DNA of 64,000 nt from Streptacidiphilus sp. 4-A2. Lineage in GTDB: Bacteria; Actinomycetota; Actinomycetes; Streptomycetales; Streptomycetaceae. Positions 18,205 to 26,871 of the stretch are shown here, one piece after another. The stretch covers positions 2,790,001 to 2,854,000 of the forward strand of contig JAAFYY010000001.1 of NCBI GenBank assembly GCA_014284505.1. The letters are read 5' to 3'. A program made the translations under genes and the position numbers. Below the pieces are notes generated by a model. That model was not told where the DNA came from, ran no database searches, and saw only the letters and a list, made by a program, of their open reading frames with translations. Position 1 is the first letter of the stretch, and every line of letters begins with the position of its first letter.

Positions 18205-19192
18205 ATGTCCCGACCCACCAGCCGCGTACTCACCCTCCTGGAACTGCTCCAGTCCGGCGGCATCCGGACCGTGGCCGAACTGGCCGACCGGCTCGGCGTC
18301 GACGGACGTACCGTGCGGCGGTATGTGGACCACCTGATCGACCTCGACATTCCGGTCGAGGCTGTGCGCGGCCGCTATGGCGGCTACCGGCTCGGCGCCG
18401 GCTACCGCCTGCCCCGCTCATGCTGGACGACGACGAGGCGCTCGCCGTGCTGCTCGGACTGGTGGCCGGCCGCCGCGCGGGGCTGATGACCACGGTGGAC
18501 ACGGCGGGCGAGACCGCGGCGGCCAAGATCCGGCGGGTACTGCCCGAGCGTCTCGCCCGCCGGCTCGACACGGTCCTGGAAGCCCTGGCCTTCACCGCAC
18601 CGCCTGGCGAGTCGGCCGCCCCGACACCGGCGTCCTGCTCACCGTCGCGGACGCGGTACGCCACCGCCGTCCGGTCTCGATCAGGTACACGGACCGCCAC
18701 GGCCGCGGAAGCGAGCGGACGCTGCACCCGTACGGTGTCGTCTCCCACTCCGGCCGCTGGTACCTCACCGGCACCGATCCCGGGATCAACGAGGACCGGA
18801 CATTCCGGCTCGACCGGGTCACCGACGCGAGGGCCCTGACCGGTTCCTTCGAGTTGCCCGCCGGAGAGGACCCGGCACAGCGCGTCCTTTCCGGGTTCGC
18901 CACCGCCGAGTACCGGCACGAGGTGACCCTGCGGATCCACGGCACGGTCGAGCAGATCCGCGCCCGGTTCCCCGGCAGCATCGCGGACATCGCGGAGCTC
19001 GTACCTGCGGCAGCCACGGATCACGCGGCCGAGCGCTGGCTGCGCGTCGAGCTGCGGGCCGAGCGGCTCGACTGGCTGCCTCCGCTGCTCGCCTCCCTCG
19101 ACCGGCCGTTCGTCGTCGAGCGCCCCGACGAGCTGCGTGTCCTGGTCATCGCCTTCGCCGACCGCCTCGCCGCCCGCGCCCGCGAGGCCTGA
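18205..19192 (+). CDS. HTH-WYL (YafY-type) transcriptional regulator (frame breaks)
   Basis: The N-terminal winged helix (L-E-L-L-Q-S-G-G then T-V-A-E-L-A-D-R-L-G-V-D-G-R-T-V-R-R-Y) is followed by G-R-Y-G-G-Y-R-L. A WYL domain follows with V-S-I-R-Y-T-D and T-L-H-P-Y-G-V-V-S-H-S-G-R-W-Y-L-T-G, and a WCX C-terminus. Frame breaks lie near 18415 and 18620. The whole is about 328 residues, normal for the family. It normally sits next to the gene it controls, here the divergent VOC gene. The IS4 insertion ends 17 bp before this start and has removed the native promoter spacing. Confidence 0.85.
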
Positions 19193-19230
19193 CGCGGAGA
19201 GCGCCTTCCCGGGCCGGGGGCCCGGCCCCG

Positions 19231-19270
19231 TCCGGTCCGGCCCGGCCCGGCCCGGCCCGGCCCGGCCTGG
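19231..19270. repeat. Pentanucleotide microsatellite (eight YCCGG-like units)
   Basis: Eight tandem 5-bp units of the type tccgg/cccgg run from 19231 to 19270, just after the WYL gene. Such tracts can slip in replication and in sequencing. Confidence 0.8.
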
Positions 19271-19338
19271 TCGCCGACGGCAGCTGTATGTGGCTGCCGC
19301 AACCGGGCCTGCTCGCGGACAGGTCCCATGGACGGGTC

Positions 19339-19698
19339 TCATGGACAGGTGCAGACCTGGCCGTCGGCCGCGTGGTCCGGGGCTTCCCTGCGGACGGGGA
19401 ACAGGTTGACCACCACCGCGCCGTCCTCCACCTCGTCCGCGGCCCTGCCTGCCCGCCGCGACCTCGGAACCGGGACAGGCGGGGCCAGGCCGTCGGCCGC
19501 CCGGTCGCCCCGGCGGCGGTGCGCCGCCCGGGGCCAGGGAGACCAGCCCACCAGCTCGGTCCACTCCCGGTCCGCGCGGCCGGGCACGCTCCGCCCCGCA
19601 TCTGACCACTGCCGCGCGAGCGCCGTGAAGATGGGCTCGTCGACCGCATGCAGGATCGTTTCTTCGTCGAGCTCAGGCTCCCGCCGGCCCGCTGTCAT
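19339..19698 (-). CDS. Hypothetical protein
   Basis: A 119-residue open frame starting M-T-A-G-R-R-E-P with a strong gaggggg site about 10 nt upstream. The first half (E-E-T-I-L-H-A-V-D-E-P-I-F-T-A-L-A-R-Q-W) reads as a genuine helical protein. The second half is Arg/Ala/Pro-rich and may be out of frame. I recognise no family. It could also start at the ATG at 19704. Confidence 0.45.
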   Translation of the reverse strand: MTAGRREPELDEETILHAVDEPIFTALARQWSDAGRSVPGRADREWTELVGWSPWPRAAHRRRGDRAADGLAPPVPVPRSRRAGRAADEVEDGAVVVNLFPVRREAPDHAADGQVCTCP

Positions 19699-19707
19699 CG
19701 CCATCAC

Positions 19708-20408
19708 ACCCCCTCAACGCAGGCCATCCCGACCGGGTCACGCCGCCACTGCCACCGGGACCCGAACGAGTGGCCCGGGCCGTACCGGCGCATCGGTCAT
19801 CCGAACGGGTGCCGTCGGCACCGGGGCCGCGCCGGTCGCATCGCGCCCGTATGGCGTCCGGCCGAACGGGGGCAGGCGCCGCCGCTCCGGCGCCGCGGGG
19901 GCTGCGAGACAGCAATCCGGGGCCCGGAACGGGGCTCCGCGGTGATGGTCCTCACAGGGCCGAAGGCGTCCACTATCCGGCGCAGTAGATCGATCCGGCA
20001 GGTTTGGAACCCTCGGCGGCGTTTCCGGCGGCCACCGTCGCCGCCGAGCCGCCCACGAGCCCAACAGAGAAACATTCCCGCAGCTCAGGGCCATTCCGAT
20101 GGGATTCCAAGAATTCTGGATCCGGTGGTTTGCGCCCCGTTCGACCGGGAAGAGCGTGGCCTCCGGCGGCGGTCAAGGGCCGTGCGTCCTACGACGCGGA
20201 GTCGTATCAAGGGTCCTTGGAGTTCGGTTCCGGGCCCGCTAACAATGGCTGAGTCGAACGACGCCGCGGCGCATCCGCCGCAGGCCCACCGCCCGGCAGC
20301 CACCCCCCTTGTGGTGGTGCCGCGTGCCCACCCCCTCGTCCCGCCCTTGTCCGGCGGCACGGCATCCCCGGGGTGCGGGCACAGCAAGCAGATGAGGTTG
20401 AACCCCGC
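19708..20408. other. 700-bp gap before the transglycosylase gene
   Basis: No protein-like frame with a ribosome site is seen. A cell-wall hydrolase gene follows, and such genes in Streptomyces can have a c-di-AMP (ydaO) riboswitch, but I could not find its conserved core here. Confidence 0.4.
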
Positions 20409-20798
20409 ATGTCGCTCTTCCCCACCCGTGTGCGCACCACCGCTGTCCTTCTTGCCTCCGCCGCCGGCCTCACCGCGCTGGGCGCGGCCGTCATCCCCTC
20501 CACCGCCTCGGCCGACACCCCGCAGGCCATCGCCGCGCAGATCGTCCCCGCGAGCCAGCTGGCCTCCTTCGACCAGATCATCTCCCACGAGAGCGGCTGG
20601 AACGTCAGCGCGACCAACGCCTCCTCCGGCGCCTACGGCCTGGGCCAGGCACTGCCCGCCTCCCAGATGGCCTCCGCCGGCTCCGACTGGCAGACCAACG
20701 CCGCCACCCAGATCAAGTGGGCCCTGAACTACATGGACTCCCGCTACGGCAGCCCCAACGCCGCCTGGACCTTCTGGCAGGCCCACAACTGGTACTGA
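20409..20798 (+). CDS. Secreted lytic transglycosylase-like (SLT) protein
   Basis: The 129-residue preprotein has a signal peptide ending near A-S-A-D (residue 37). A short goose-type lysozyme/SLT fold follows: I-S-H-E-S-G-W-N with the catalytic glutamate, S-G-A-Y-G-L-G-Q, then T-Q-I-K-W-A-L-N-Y-M-D-S-R-Y-G-S-P and the end W-x-F-W-Q-A-H-N-W-Y. These enzymes cut peptidoglycan glycan strands. ATG at 20409 is used because the signal peptide starts there. A 20-bp hairpin follows at 20823. Confidence 0.9.
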   Translation: MSLFPTRVRTTAVLLASAAGLTALGAAVIPSTASADTPQAIAAQIVPASQLASFDQIISHESGWNVSATNASSGAYGLGQALPASQMASAGSDWQTNAATQIKWALNYMDSRYGSPNAAWTFWQAHNWY

Positions 20799-20822
20799 GC
20801 CGACACGCTCAGCACCAGCCGA

Positions 20823-20867
20823 ACGACGACTCCCCCGGCGCGCACACCGCGCCGGGGGAGTCGTCGT
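20823..20867 (+). terminator. Perfect 20-bp hairpin terminator after the SLT gene
   Basis: Arms 20823-20842 and 20848-20867 pair perfectly across a 5-nt loop, 24 bp after the stop. It is one of two back-to-back hairpins separating convergent genes. Confidence 0.85.
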
Positions 20868-20890
20868 GCGTGTTGCGGCCCGCTGGCCTC

Positions 20891-20924
20891 CGCAGGAGGC
20901 GCCGCGTCCCCGGCGCCTCCTGCG
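20891..20924 (-). terminator. Perfect 14-bp hairpin after the lipase gene
   Basis: Arms 20891-20904 and 20911-20924 pair perfectly across 6 nt. It lies just past the lipase end on the minus strand. Confidence 0.75.
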
Positions 20925-20949
20925 GCTGCGGAAGGTCAGGAGGTCGGCA

Positions 20950-22278
20950 CTACCTGCTCCGGTGCCAGCGAGTTGCCCGCGGGATCTGGCCGCAGCTCGA
21001 CGGGGCCGTCTTTCCGGCGAAGCGGTCGCTGAGCCACGACACCGCCAGGGGCGCCCAGACCACGGCCGCCGCGGTGTGGCTGAGCGGGTCGAGCTGGTCG
21101 TAGCTGATCGAGTTGTCACCGGTGGCGCAGTACTGGTTGGCCAGTGCCCGCACATCGCCGACGACCATCACACCGTCGCCGGTGCCGATGCCGGCCGGAT
21201 CGCCGAAGGTTCCTTCCAGGACACCGCCGTCACCCTGGGCGATGAAGCCGGGGATGGTCGGAGTGGGCGCCGAGCCCAGGTTGATCCTGTTCACCGCCGA
21301 GACGAACGCCGGCGCCGAGTCCGGGTTCGAATACTGCGGCAGCGCCATGTCCTGCCAGGTCAGGCCGGGGAAGTGGGCGAGCGCGTCGATGATGGAGGCA
21401 CTCTGCAACTGGTTGTACAGCTGCTTGCCGTAGCCGCTCATGTACTGCGTGAGGTTGATGCCGTACGACCGGGCGACCCCGATGAGCGCCATCGGGATGA
21501 CGCCGGACCAGGTCAGGGCGCCGTTGACGTACTGGAGGTTGTGCGCCGGGTCGACCAGCAGGCCGCCCTCGGCGAAGCCCACCAGGTTCTTGTTGACGTC
21601 CGGCGCGTAGCTCGGGGCCAGGGCCGCCGCCCAGTCGGTCGCGATGGCACCGCCGGAGTAGCCCATCAGGCCGAACTTGGTTCCGGAGTTCATCCCCGTG
21701 ACTGGGGAGTTGACCGCGGCACGGATCGAGTCCAGGGTGTCGGTGCCGTACTCCGGACCGGCCGCGAAGTCCGCCGTCTGCCCTTCGGTGTCCGGTATGA
21801 CGAGGTTGTAGCCCTGCAACAACAGAGCTGACACGGCCGCCGATTCGAAGGCGGCGATGGTGCCGCCCAGGCTCACGTCGCCGGCGATGGCCCGGGAGGG
21901 CCCGTCCTGCGGGTTCAGCGAGTCGTAGAACGACTGGTAGGACACGGCCTTGGTGCTGTCGCCGGTAAGACTGCGGACCACCGTGGTCACATTCGCGCTC
22001 GGCTGCCCCTGGGCGTTGGTCGTGCGGTACAGCAGCTGGATCGCGGTGACCGGCGTGGGGATGCCCTCGATGTGGTACTGCAGCGTCCGCGTGTTGAGCA
22101 CGGTCCCCGGCGCGAAGGAGGAGAGCGGTGCGCTGCCGTCATAGGTGTAGAACGAATCGCTCGCCGCACTCTTCGGCGTCGCTGCGCTCGCGGCCGTGGC
22201 CGCGGTGAGGGGCGCGGCGGTGAACGCCATCACGGCGGCGACGGCAACGGTCAGCCGTCGAACAGACTGTCTGGACAT
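20950..22278 (-). CDS. Secreted lipase (LIP family)
   Basis: The 442-residue protein has a signal peptide (basic start, Ala-rich core, cut near A-S-A-A-T). A secretory-lipase alpha/beta-hydrolase domain follows, with nucleophile elbow G-Y-S-G-G near residue 220 and a late S-H-T-A-A histidine. It should hydrolyse triacylglycerols or other esters outside the cell. The last residues (I-P-R-A-T-R-W-H-R-S-R) may be out of frame. A one-base shift near 20978 would give I-P-A-G-N-S-L-A-P and a stop at 20936. An aggggaag site precedes the ATG. Confidence 0.87.
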   Translation of the reverse strand: MSRQSVRRLTVAVAAVMAFTAAPLTAATAASAATPKSAASDSFYTYDGSAPLSSFAPGTVLNTRTLQYHIEGIPTPVTAIQLLYRTTNAQGQPSANVTTVVRSLTGDSTKAVSYQSFYDSLNPQDGPSRAIAGDVSLGGTIAAFESAAVSALLLQGYNLVIPDTEGQTADFAAGPEYGTDTLDSIRAAVNSPVTGMNSGTKFGLMGYSGGAIATDWAAALAPSYAPDVNKNLVGFAEGGLLVDPAHNLQYVNGALTWSGVIPMALIGVARSYGINLTQYMSGYGKQLYNQLQSASIIDALAHFPGLTWQDMALPQYSNPDSAPAFVSAVNRINLGSAPTPTIPGFIAQGDGGVLEGTFGDPAGIGTGDGVMVVGDVRALANQYCATGDNSISYDQLDPLSHTAAAVVWAPLAVSWLSDRFAGKTAPSSCGQIPRATRWHRSR

Positions 22279-22788
22279 GCTTCCCCTGGGTGGTGAGGTG
22301 GGTCACAGAGTCAACTGGCGAGTAAGTTACCTTTCGGTAGTAGGGCTGTACATAGCTTGGACAAGGCATTCCGCAAGCGCTTCCCCGCCCGTGCGTGCGC
22401 GATCCGCAGTCACACGTGTGGAGCCGAAGGGGAATTGCGCAGTGTTCACACCCTTGCTCCGGGTGTGGTGTGCCGCAACTCGGCCTCCGCGGCGGGTCCC
22501 GCTGAAGCCTGGCCGCGGCCGGCTGGAGCAGTCGGGCTGACCTGCGCGAACGGCGCAACTCTCGGGTCAGCGTGAAAGGCTGAGCACCCGGCAGCAGGAG
22601 TACGTGCAGCGGAGATCCGAACGCCGCAGGCAGCCCGGCGGCCGGCCTGAAGCGTCGGGGTCGGCGCGTGCCGGGCGCCGCCGGACGGCCGGCGCCTCCT
22701 GCCCCACGGTCGCGGCCCGCGCCTGCCGCCCCAGCGCCGAACGGCAGAACGCCGAGCAGCAACAGCGAGCGCGCGAGGGCAGGTTCGT
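22279..22788. other. Upstream region of the lipase, no gene seen
   Basis: The first 100 bp upstream of the lipase are AT-richer and probably hold its promoter. The rest shows no supported gene and may be further decay of the ATPase relic at 22789-22982. Confidence 0.35.
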
Positions 22789-22982
22789 GGTGTGCGGCGG
22801 CGTCGTGTACTCCGGATCCGCCTGCGGCTCGGGACCCTAGTTCTCCAGGAGGTGGAGGGGCAGCCCGTCGCCGGAGACGTGGATCGCCGCGCCGACCGCG
22901 CCGTAGCCGAAGCCGCGCTCCGCACGCACCACCTGCCGCAGGCCGTCCGGTCCCGGCGGCTCGGGCTCGGCGGGGTGAGCAT
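22789..22982 (-). pseudogene. Remnant N-terminus of a STAND/NB-ARC-type ATPase
   Basis: An ATG overlaps the stop of the upstream small gene (TGATG). After a frame shift the reading D-G-L-R-Q-V-V-R-A-E-R-G-F-G-Y-G-A-V-G then H-V-S-G-D-G-L-P-L-H-L-L-E-N appears and is cut by a TAG. Past the stop, P-E-P-Q-A-D-P-E-Y and L-P-S-R follow. From memory this matches the region before the nucleotide-binding domain of large actinobacterial STAND proteins. No P-loop remains. Confidence 0.45.
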
Positions 22983-23440
22983 CAGGGCGTTCCCGCTGCG
23001 GGCGGCTGCTGTCCGGGGCCGGCGTGGTAGTGGACGTTGACGCTGCTCCCCGGGCCCAGTGCGCCGAAGGCCGACCCGCCGTCACGCGCGACGACGTGTT
23101 GTGCCCAATGCTGCCGGACCACCGGCAGCAGCGGCGCGACCTCGTGGATCAGCTCGCGCAGGCCGTCCTGAGTGTCCGTTCGCTCCCGCAGAAGGTCCAC
23201 CAGGTCGTTCCGCCACCGTGCGATCTCGCCCTCACTGGCAGGAGCAGCCTCCTGGGCCCCCTCCACCCGGGCGGCGCTGCGTTCCAGCTGGGCCTCGACC
23301 TCATGTCGGGAGTCGCCGCGGCGCTGGAACAACGCGACTGCGCGCGCTCGTGCTCCCTCCCACGCGCTGGTGGCCATGGCGGCCACCAGCGTCGTCGCAC
23401 CGGTCATGGCCAGCTCGATCACCGGGTCCGGATCCGGCAT
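22982..23440 (-). CDS. Small helical partner protein of a STAND ATPase
   Basis: The 152-residue protein starts M-P-D-P-D-P-V-I-E-L-A and has one hydrophobic Ala/Thr-rich stretch (residues 10-25). A charged helical middle follows with R-H-E-V-E-A-Q-L-E-R-S, and the tail reads S-S-V-N-V-H-Y-H-A-G-P-G. The layout resembles conserved actinobacterial proteins encoded just upstream of large signal-transducing ATPases. The ATPase here is only a remnant. A gaggggg site precedes the ATG. Function is not established. Confidence 0.6.
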   Translation of the reverse strand: MPDPDPVIELAMTGATTLVAAMATSAWEGARARAVALFQRRGDSRHEVEAQLERSAARVEGAQEAAPASEGEIARWRNDLVDLLRERTDTQDGLRELIHEVAPLLPVVRQHWAQHVVARDGGSAFGALGPGSSVNVHYHAGPGQQPPAAGTP

Positions 23441-23471
23441 GACCCCCTCGCCTCTCGCATACGCGATCTCC

Positions 23472-23511
23472 GTTGACCCGCAGGGCAGTTGACCCGCAGG
23501 GCAGTTGACCC
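23472..23511. repeat. 2.5 tandem copies of a 16-bp unit
   Basis: Units at 23472-23487 and 23488-23503 are identical, with half a third copy to 23511. They lie 30 bp upstream of the small helical protein start and could be a regulator binding array or a slippage product. Confidence 0.75.
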
Positions 23512-23590
23512 CACCCCCCATCATCCCGCCGGTTCCAGCCGACCGCAGGCGAACCGCTCCAGCGGAGCGGCCGCAGCAGACCGGTGGCGG

Positions 23591-25966
23591 TCAGGGCCGG
23601 GAGCCGCACCCGTACAGAGTGCCGACGCCCGCGCCGCCCGCGTTCGGGGAGGACGCCCGGGCTCCGGGCGTCACCGCGTCACCAGCGCCGACTCCATAGC
23701 TGGTGGAGGGCACCTGGGTGCAGTGACTCCGCACCCACGCGTCGATCCGGGCGACGGAGCCGGTGCCGGAGCCCGAACCCGCGCCCGGGCCCGGGCCCGC
23801 GAAGGCATTCCCTCCACTACCGGTCCCCACGCCGGAGAGCAGCACGTACCGCAGCTGCCCCTGGCTCACCAGGGACTCGAAGGCGTCCAGCGACGGCTCC
23901 GGGACCGAGCCGCTGAAGCCGCCCATGGGCATGACCGTGTCGCCGGTGGCCAGGATGTACGGGGAGGCCGCGTTCCAGCCGTCCGTCGCCAGCACGTACC
24001 TGGCGCCCTGTCGGTGGGCCTTGACATAGTCGTAGAGCTTGCGCTGGTCGACGCTGAGCGTAGTGACGACCGTGCCGCCAGGGCCGGAGAAGCCGCCCGC
24101 GGCGCCCGCACGGCCGCCCGCGGGCTGTCCGCCGCCTGCGGGTGTCCCCATGGCACCCATCGCGGACGGGCCGGCGCTCGCGTCGAAGGCGCTCCCGGCG
24201 TAGGTGACGTCCAGTACCGAGGCCGACCAGGCCACAGGGGTGACCACCGCGCCGGTCAGGGCGGCGAGGACACCCACGGCCAGGATCCGGGAGCGTCCCC
24301 CTCGGCCGGCCCTGCTCCACACCAGCCCGGCCAGCCCGACCACCCCGGCGGCCAGGGCCAGCCAGCGCAGCCAGGGCAGGAACCCGCTCTCGGTGGAGCT
24401 GAGCCGCCAGCTCCACGCCGTCTCCACGGCGACCGCGACCGGCAGCGCCCAGCCACTGCGGGCGCCCTTGCGCCAGACATCCCACATCAGTACGCCGCCG
24501 GCCCCGGCGAGCGCCGCCAGGGGCGGGGCGAGCGTCGACATGTAGGCGGTGTGCGGAATCGAGCCCATTTTGCTGAACACCAGGCCGACGACGAGCAGCC
24601 AGGTCCCCCACATCAGGTATCCGCCGCGCAGCCGGTCGGTGCGCGGCGCCCGGCGCCGCCACCACAGACCGAAGGCCAGCCCGATCAGGGCGAACGGGTA
24701 CATCCAGCCGATCTGCGGCGCGAACCGGCCCTGGAACAGCTTCAGCCACCCAGACCCGCCCATCCCGCCGCCGCCCTTGGCACCGAGCCCACCGCCCGGC
24801 GCGCCGCCGCCAGGGCCGGTACCGGTGGCAGCTGAGCCTCCGGGCGCCGCCGCCCGCCCGGCCCGGAACCGACCGGCGCGGAACCGACCGGCGCGGAACC
24901 GACCGGCGCGGAACCGGCCTGCGCTGAGCCGACCGGCGCCGAGCCGGTCGCGGGGCCGGCGCCTGCGCTCCCGCCGGGGAAGCCCGCCCCGCCGGGGAAG
25001 CCGTCCGTGCCGATGGCACGCCGTCCGTCCGCCGCGCCGCCCCTACCGCCCGGTGTGCCGCCGCCCATGGCGGCGACGGCACCCGGGACATGGATGCCGA
25101 AGCGCTCCAGCCCGTTGTAGCCGAAGACCATGGCGACGGCGTTGTTGTTGGTGCTGCCGTCCACATAGGGACGGTCCTTGGCCGGCACCACGGTCATCAT
25201 GGCCACCCAGGACAGCGACACCGCCGCGCACACCACCCCGGCCACCGCCAGGTGGCCGATCCGGCGCCGCAGCCGTACCGGAGCGGCCGCCAGGTATCCC
25301 ACGGCGAGGGCCGGAAGGATCATCCACGCCTGCATCATCTTGGCCTGGAAGCCGATGCCGACCCACACCCGGACAGCAGCAGCGAGCGCAACCGCGCGTC
25401 AAGAACCGCCCGCTGGTAGCAGTCCGCGGCCATGACCAGGCAGAAGACAAGAAAGCCGTCCTCCATGGAGTGCCCGAACATCGAGGCGGCCACCGGGTGA
25501 AGGTGAACAGCCCCGCGGCGGCGAGCCCGGCCCGCGGGCCGGCCCAGCGGCGGACCACCCGGTACATCACCAGGACACTGATCACGCCCTCGACACACTG
25601 CGGCAGGGTCACCGCCCAGGCGTGGAAGCCGAAGATCCGGGCGGACAGCGCCTGCGGCACGAAGGCCCCGGCGATCTTGTCCGGGGTGATGGTCGCCCCC
25701 GGGTCCATCGCTCCGAAGAGCAGTGCCTTCCAGCTCACCGACATGCTCTTGACGGCGTCGGAGTAGAAGTACGCGTATCCGGAGGAGGTGATGTTCCAGG
25801 CGTACAGCACCGCCGCCACCGCGGCGACGGCCAGCAGTGCCGGTCTGGCCCAGCCGGGCTGCCCGGCCGGGGAGCGCCAGAAGCGCCAGGACGGACGCCG
25901 CCCGGCACCGTCCGGACTGGGAGTGTCCGAGGAGTCTCGAAGGGTGTCGTCGACGATCGCGGACAA
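23591..25966 (-). CDS. GT39 (ArnT/PMT-like) membrane glycosyltransferase (frame breaks)
   Basis: The joined protein of about 790 residues is a polytopic membrane enzyme that uses polyprenyl-phosphate sugars. Near the N-terminus Y-F-Y-S-D-A-V-K-S-M follows TM1. The family's conserved loop around P-D-K and M-F-G-H-S-M-E-D-G is present, as are many later TM spans (Y-P-F-A-L-I-G-L-A-F-G-L-W-W). A soluble C-terminal part has Y-V-L-A-T-D-G-W-N-A-A-S-P-Y-I-L-A-T-G. The TTG start at 25964-25966 is set by ggaggt 7-8 nt before it. Frame breaks lie near 25490, 25370 and 24750. A G-S-A-P-V repeat block lies at 24865-24939. Substrate unknown. Confidence 0.82.
24865..24939 (-). repeat. Five 15-bp units encoding G-S-A-P-V repeats in the GT39 gene
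   Basis: Five near-identical 15-bp units (consensus ggaaccgaccggcgc on the plus strand) encode a pentapeptide ladder in a periplasm-facing loop of the glycosyltransferase. The pentapeptide resembles the one in the ATPase at 13442-13531. Confidence 0.85.
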
Positions 25967-26320
25967 GGCGAACTACCTCCGGGGGAAGCCGAACTCGTCG
26001 GCGGGAGAGGGGAGACGGGGGAATCCGCCAAGGGGGCGCCGGCCGGCGCCGCACACCTGGCGGGATGCTGCTCGGCGCGGCGGCGCCCGGCCGTCGCGGT
26101 TGCCGGGCCGGACGCGCCCCGGCGGTAAAGGCCCTTGGCAATCCACCGCTCCATGCTGGCGAGGCAGCCTGTGGTTAACCCATGAATCCGGTCACGAACC
26201 GATAGAGGCGCCCCGGCGCGGGCACCGCGCATCGCCTCGGCGCCCCGGCACGGCGACCCCCGGGCGCGTGTCGCGGGCGCGCATTGGCGCGGAGGGGGTG
26301 CGACGGGGCAGGGTGGGTCC
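25967..26320. other. Intergenic region, divergent promoter space
   Basis: About 350 bp between the GT39 gene and an opposite-strand hypothetical gene. No RNA gene or clear repeat is seen; promoters for both are expected here. Confidence 0.4.
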
Positions 26321-26815
26321 ATGTCCGAACGACGCGACCGCCGCCGCCTCCACGCCCGCGCCCGAGCCCTCGGGGTCCCCATCGAGCAGGCCGTCCGCCG
26401 TCCGGCAGCCCGGCCGAAGCAGCGGCAGCAGCCCGCGGAGCCCTCCTGGCCGCGCACCGCGCTGCCGGACCGGGACGAAAGGGACCACGCCGGGACCGGG
26501 CGGGAGTGGATCGACCGCCCCGAGTCCGAGCGCCCGGAGTCCGACCGGCAGTGGACCGACCGGGACTGGACCGACCGCCCCGGGCCTGACCGGCAGTGGT
26601 CCGACCATACCGACACCCACCATGCCCGCACCCACCGCGCCGACGCCTACCGCGCCCCGGCCGACCGCGCCGCCGACCGGACGGCGCGGCCGGTGTCGCC
26701 GGTGTCCTCGGTGTCCTGTTGTGCGGCCACGCGTACCCGGGAGGTGCTGGACGGCGGCACGGTCGTGCTGCTGACCCGCCACGCGATCGGCTGCCCCGTC
26801 TGGTCGGCGCGCTGA
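26321..26815 (+). CDS. Hypothetical Asp/Arg/Trp-repeat protein
   Basis: The 164-residue protein starts M-S-E-R-R-D-R-R-R-L-H-A-R-A-R-A-L-G-V. Its middle holds degenerate repeats of D-R-x-W-T-D-R (D-R-Q-W-T-D-R-D-W-T-D-R) and it ends T-V-V-L-L-T-R-H-A-I-G-C-P-V-W. Codon use is normal for the window. It is tail-to-tail with the LanB-type gene. No family or function is recognised. Disorder is likely in the middle. Confidence 0.55.
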   Translation: MSERRDRRRLHARARALGVPIEQAVRRPAARPKQRQQPAEPSWPRTALPDRDERDHAGTGREWIDRPESERPESDRQWTDRDWTDRPGPDRQWSDHTDTHHARTHRADAYRAPADRAADRTARPVSPVSSVSCCAATRTREVLDGGTVVLLTRHAIGCPVWSAR

Positions 26816-26871
26816 CCCGACCGGCATCCCGGGGGCGGCCGTACCGGCGGCGGCCGCGGGTCGGCCGGACC

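Noticed and set aside
19708..20408. Possible ydaO (c-di-AMP) riboswitch before the SLT gene
   Set aside because: The conserved core segments could not be found by eye, so it is not annotated.
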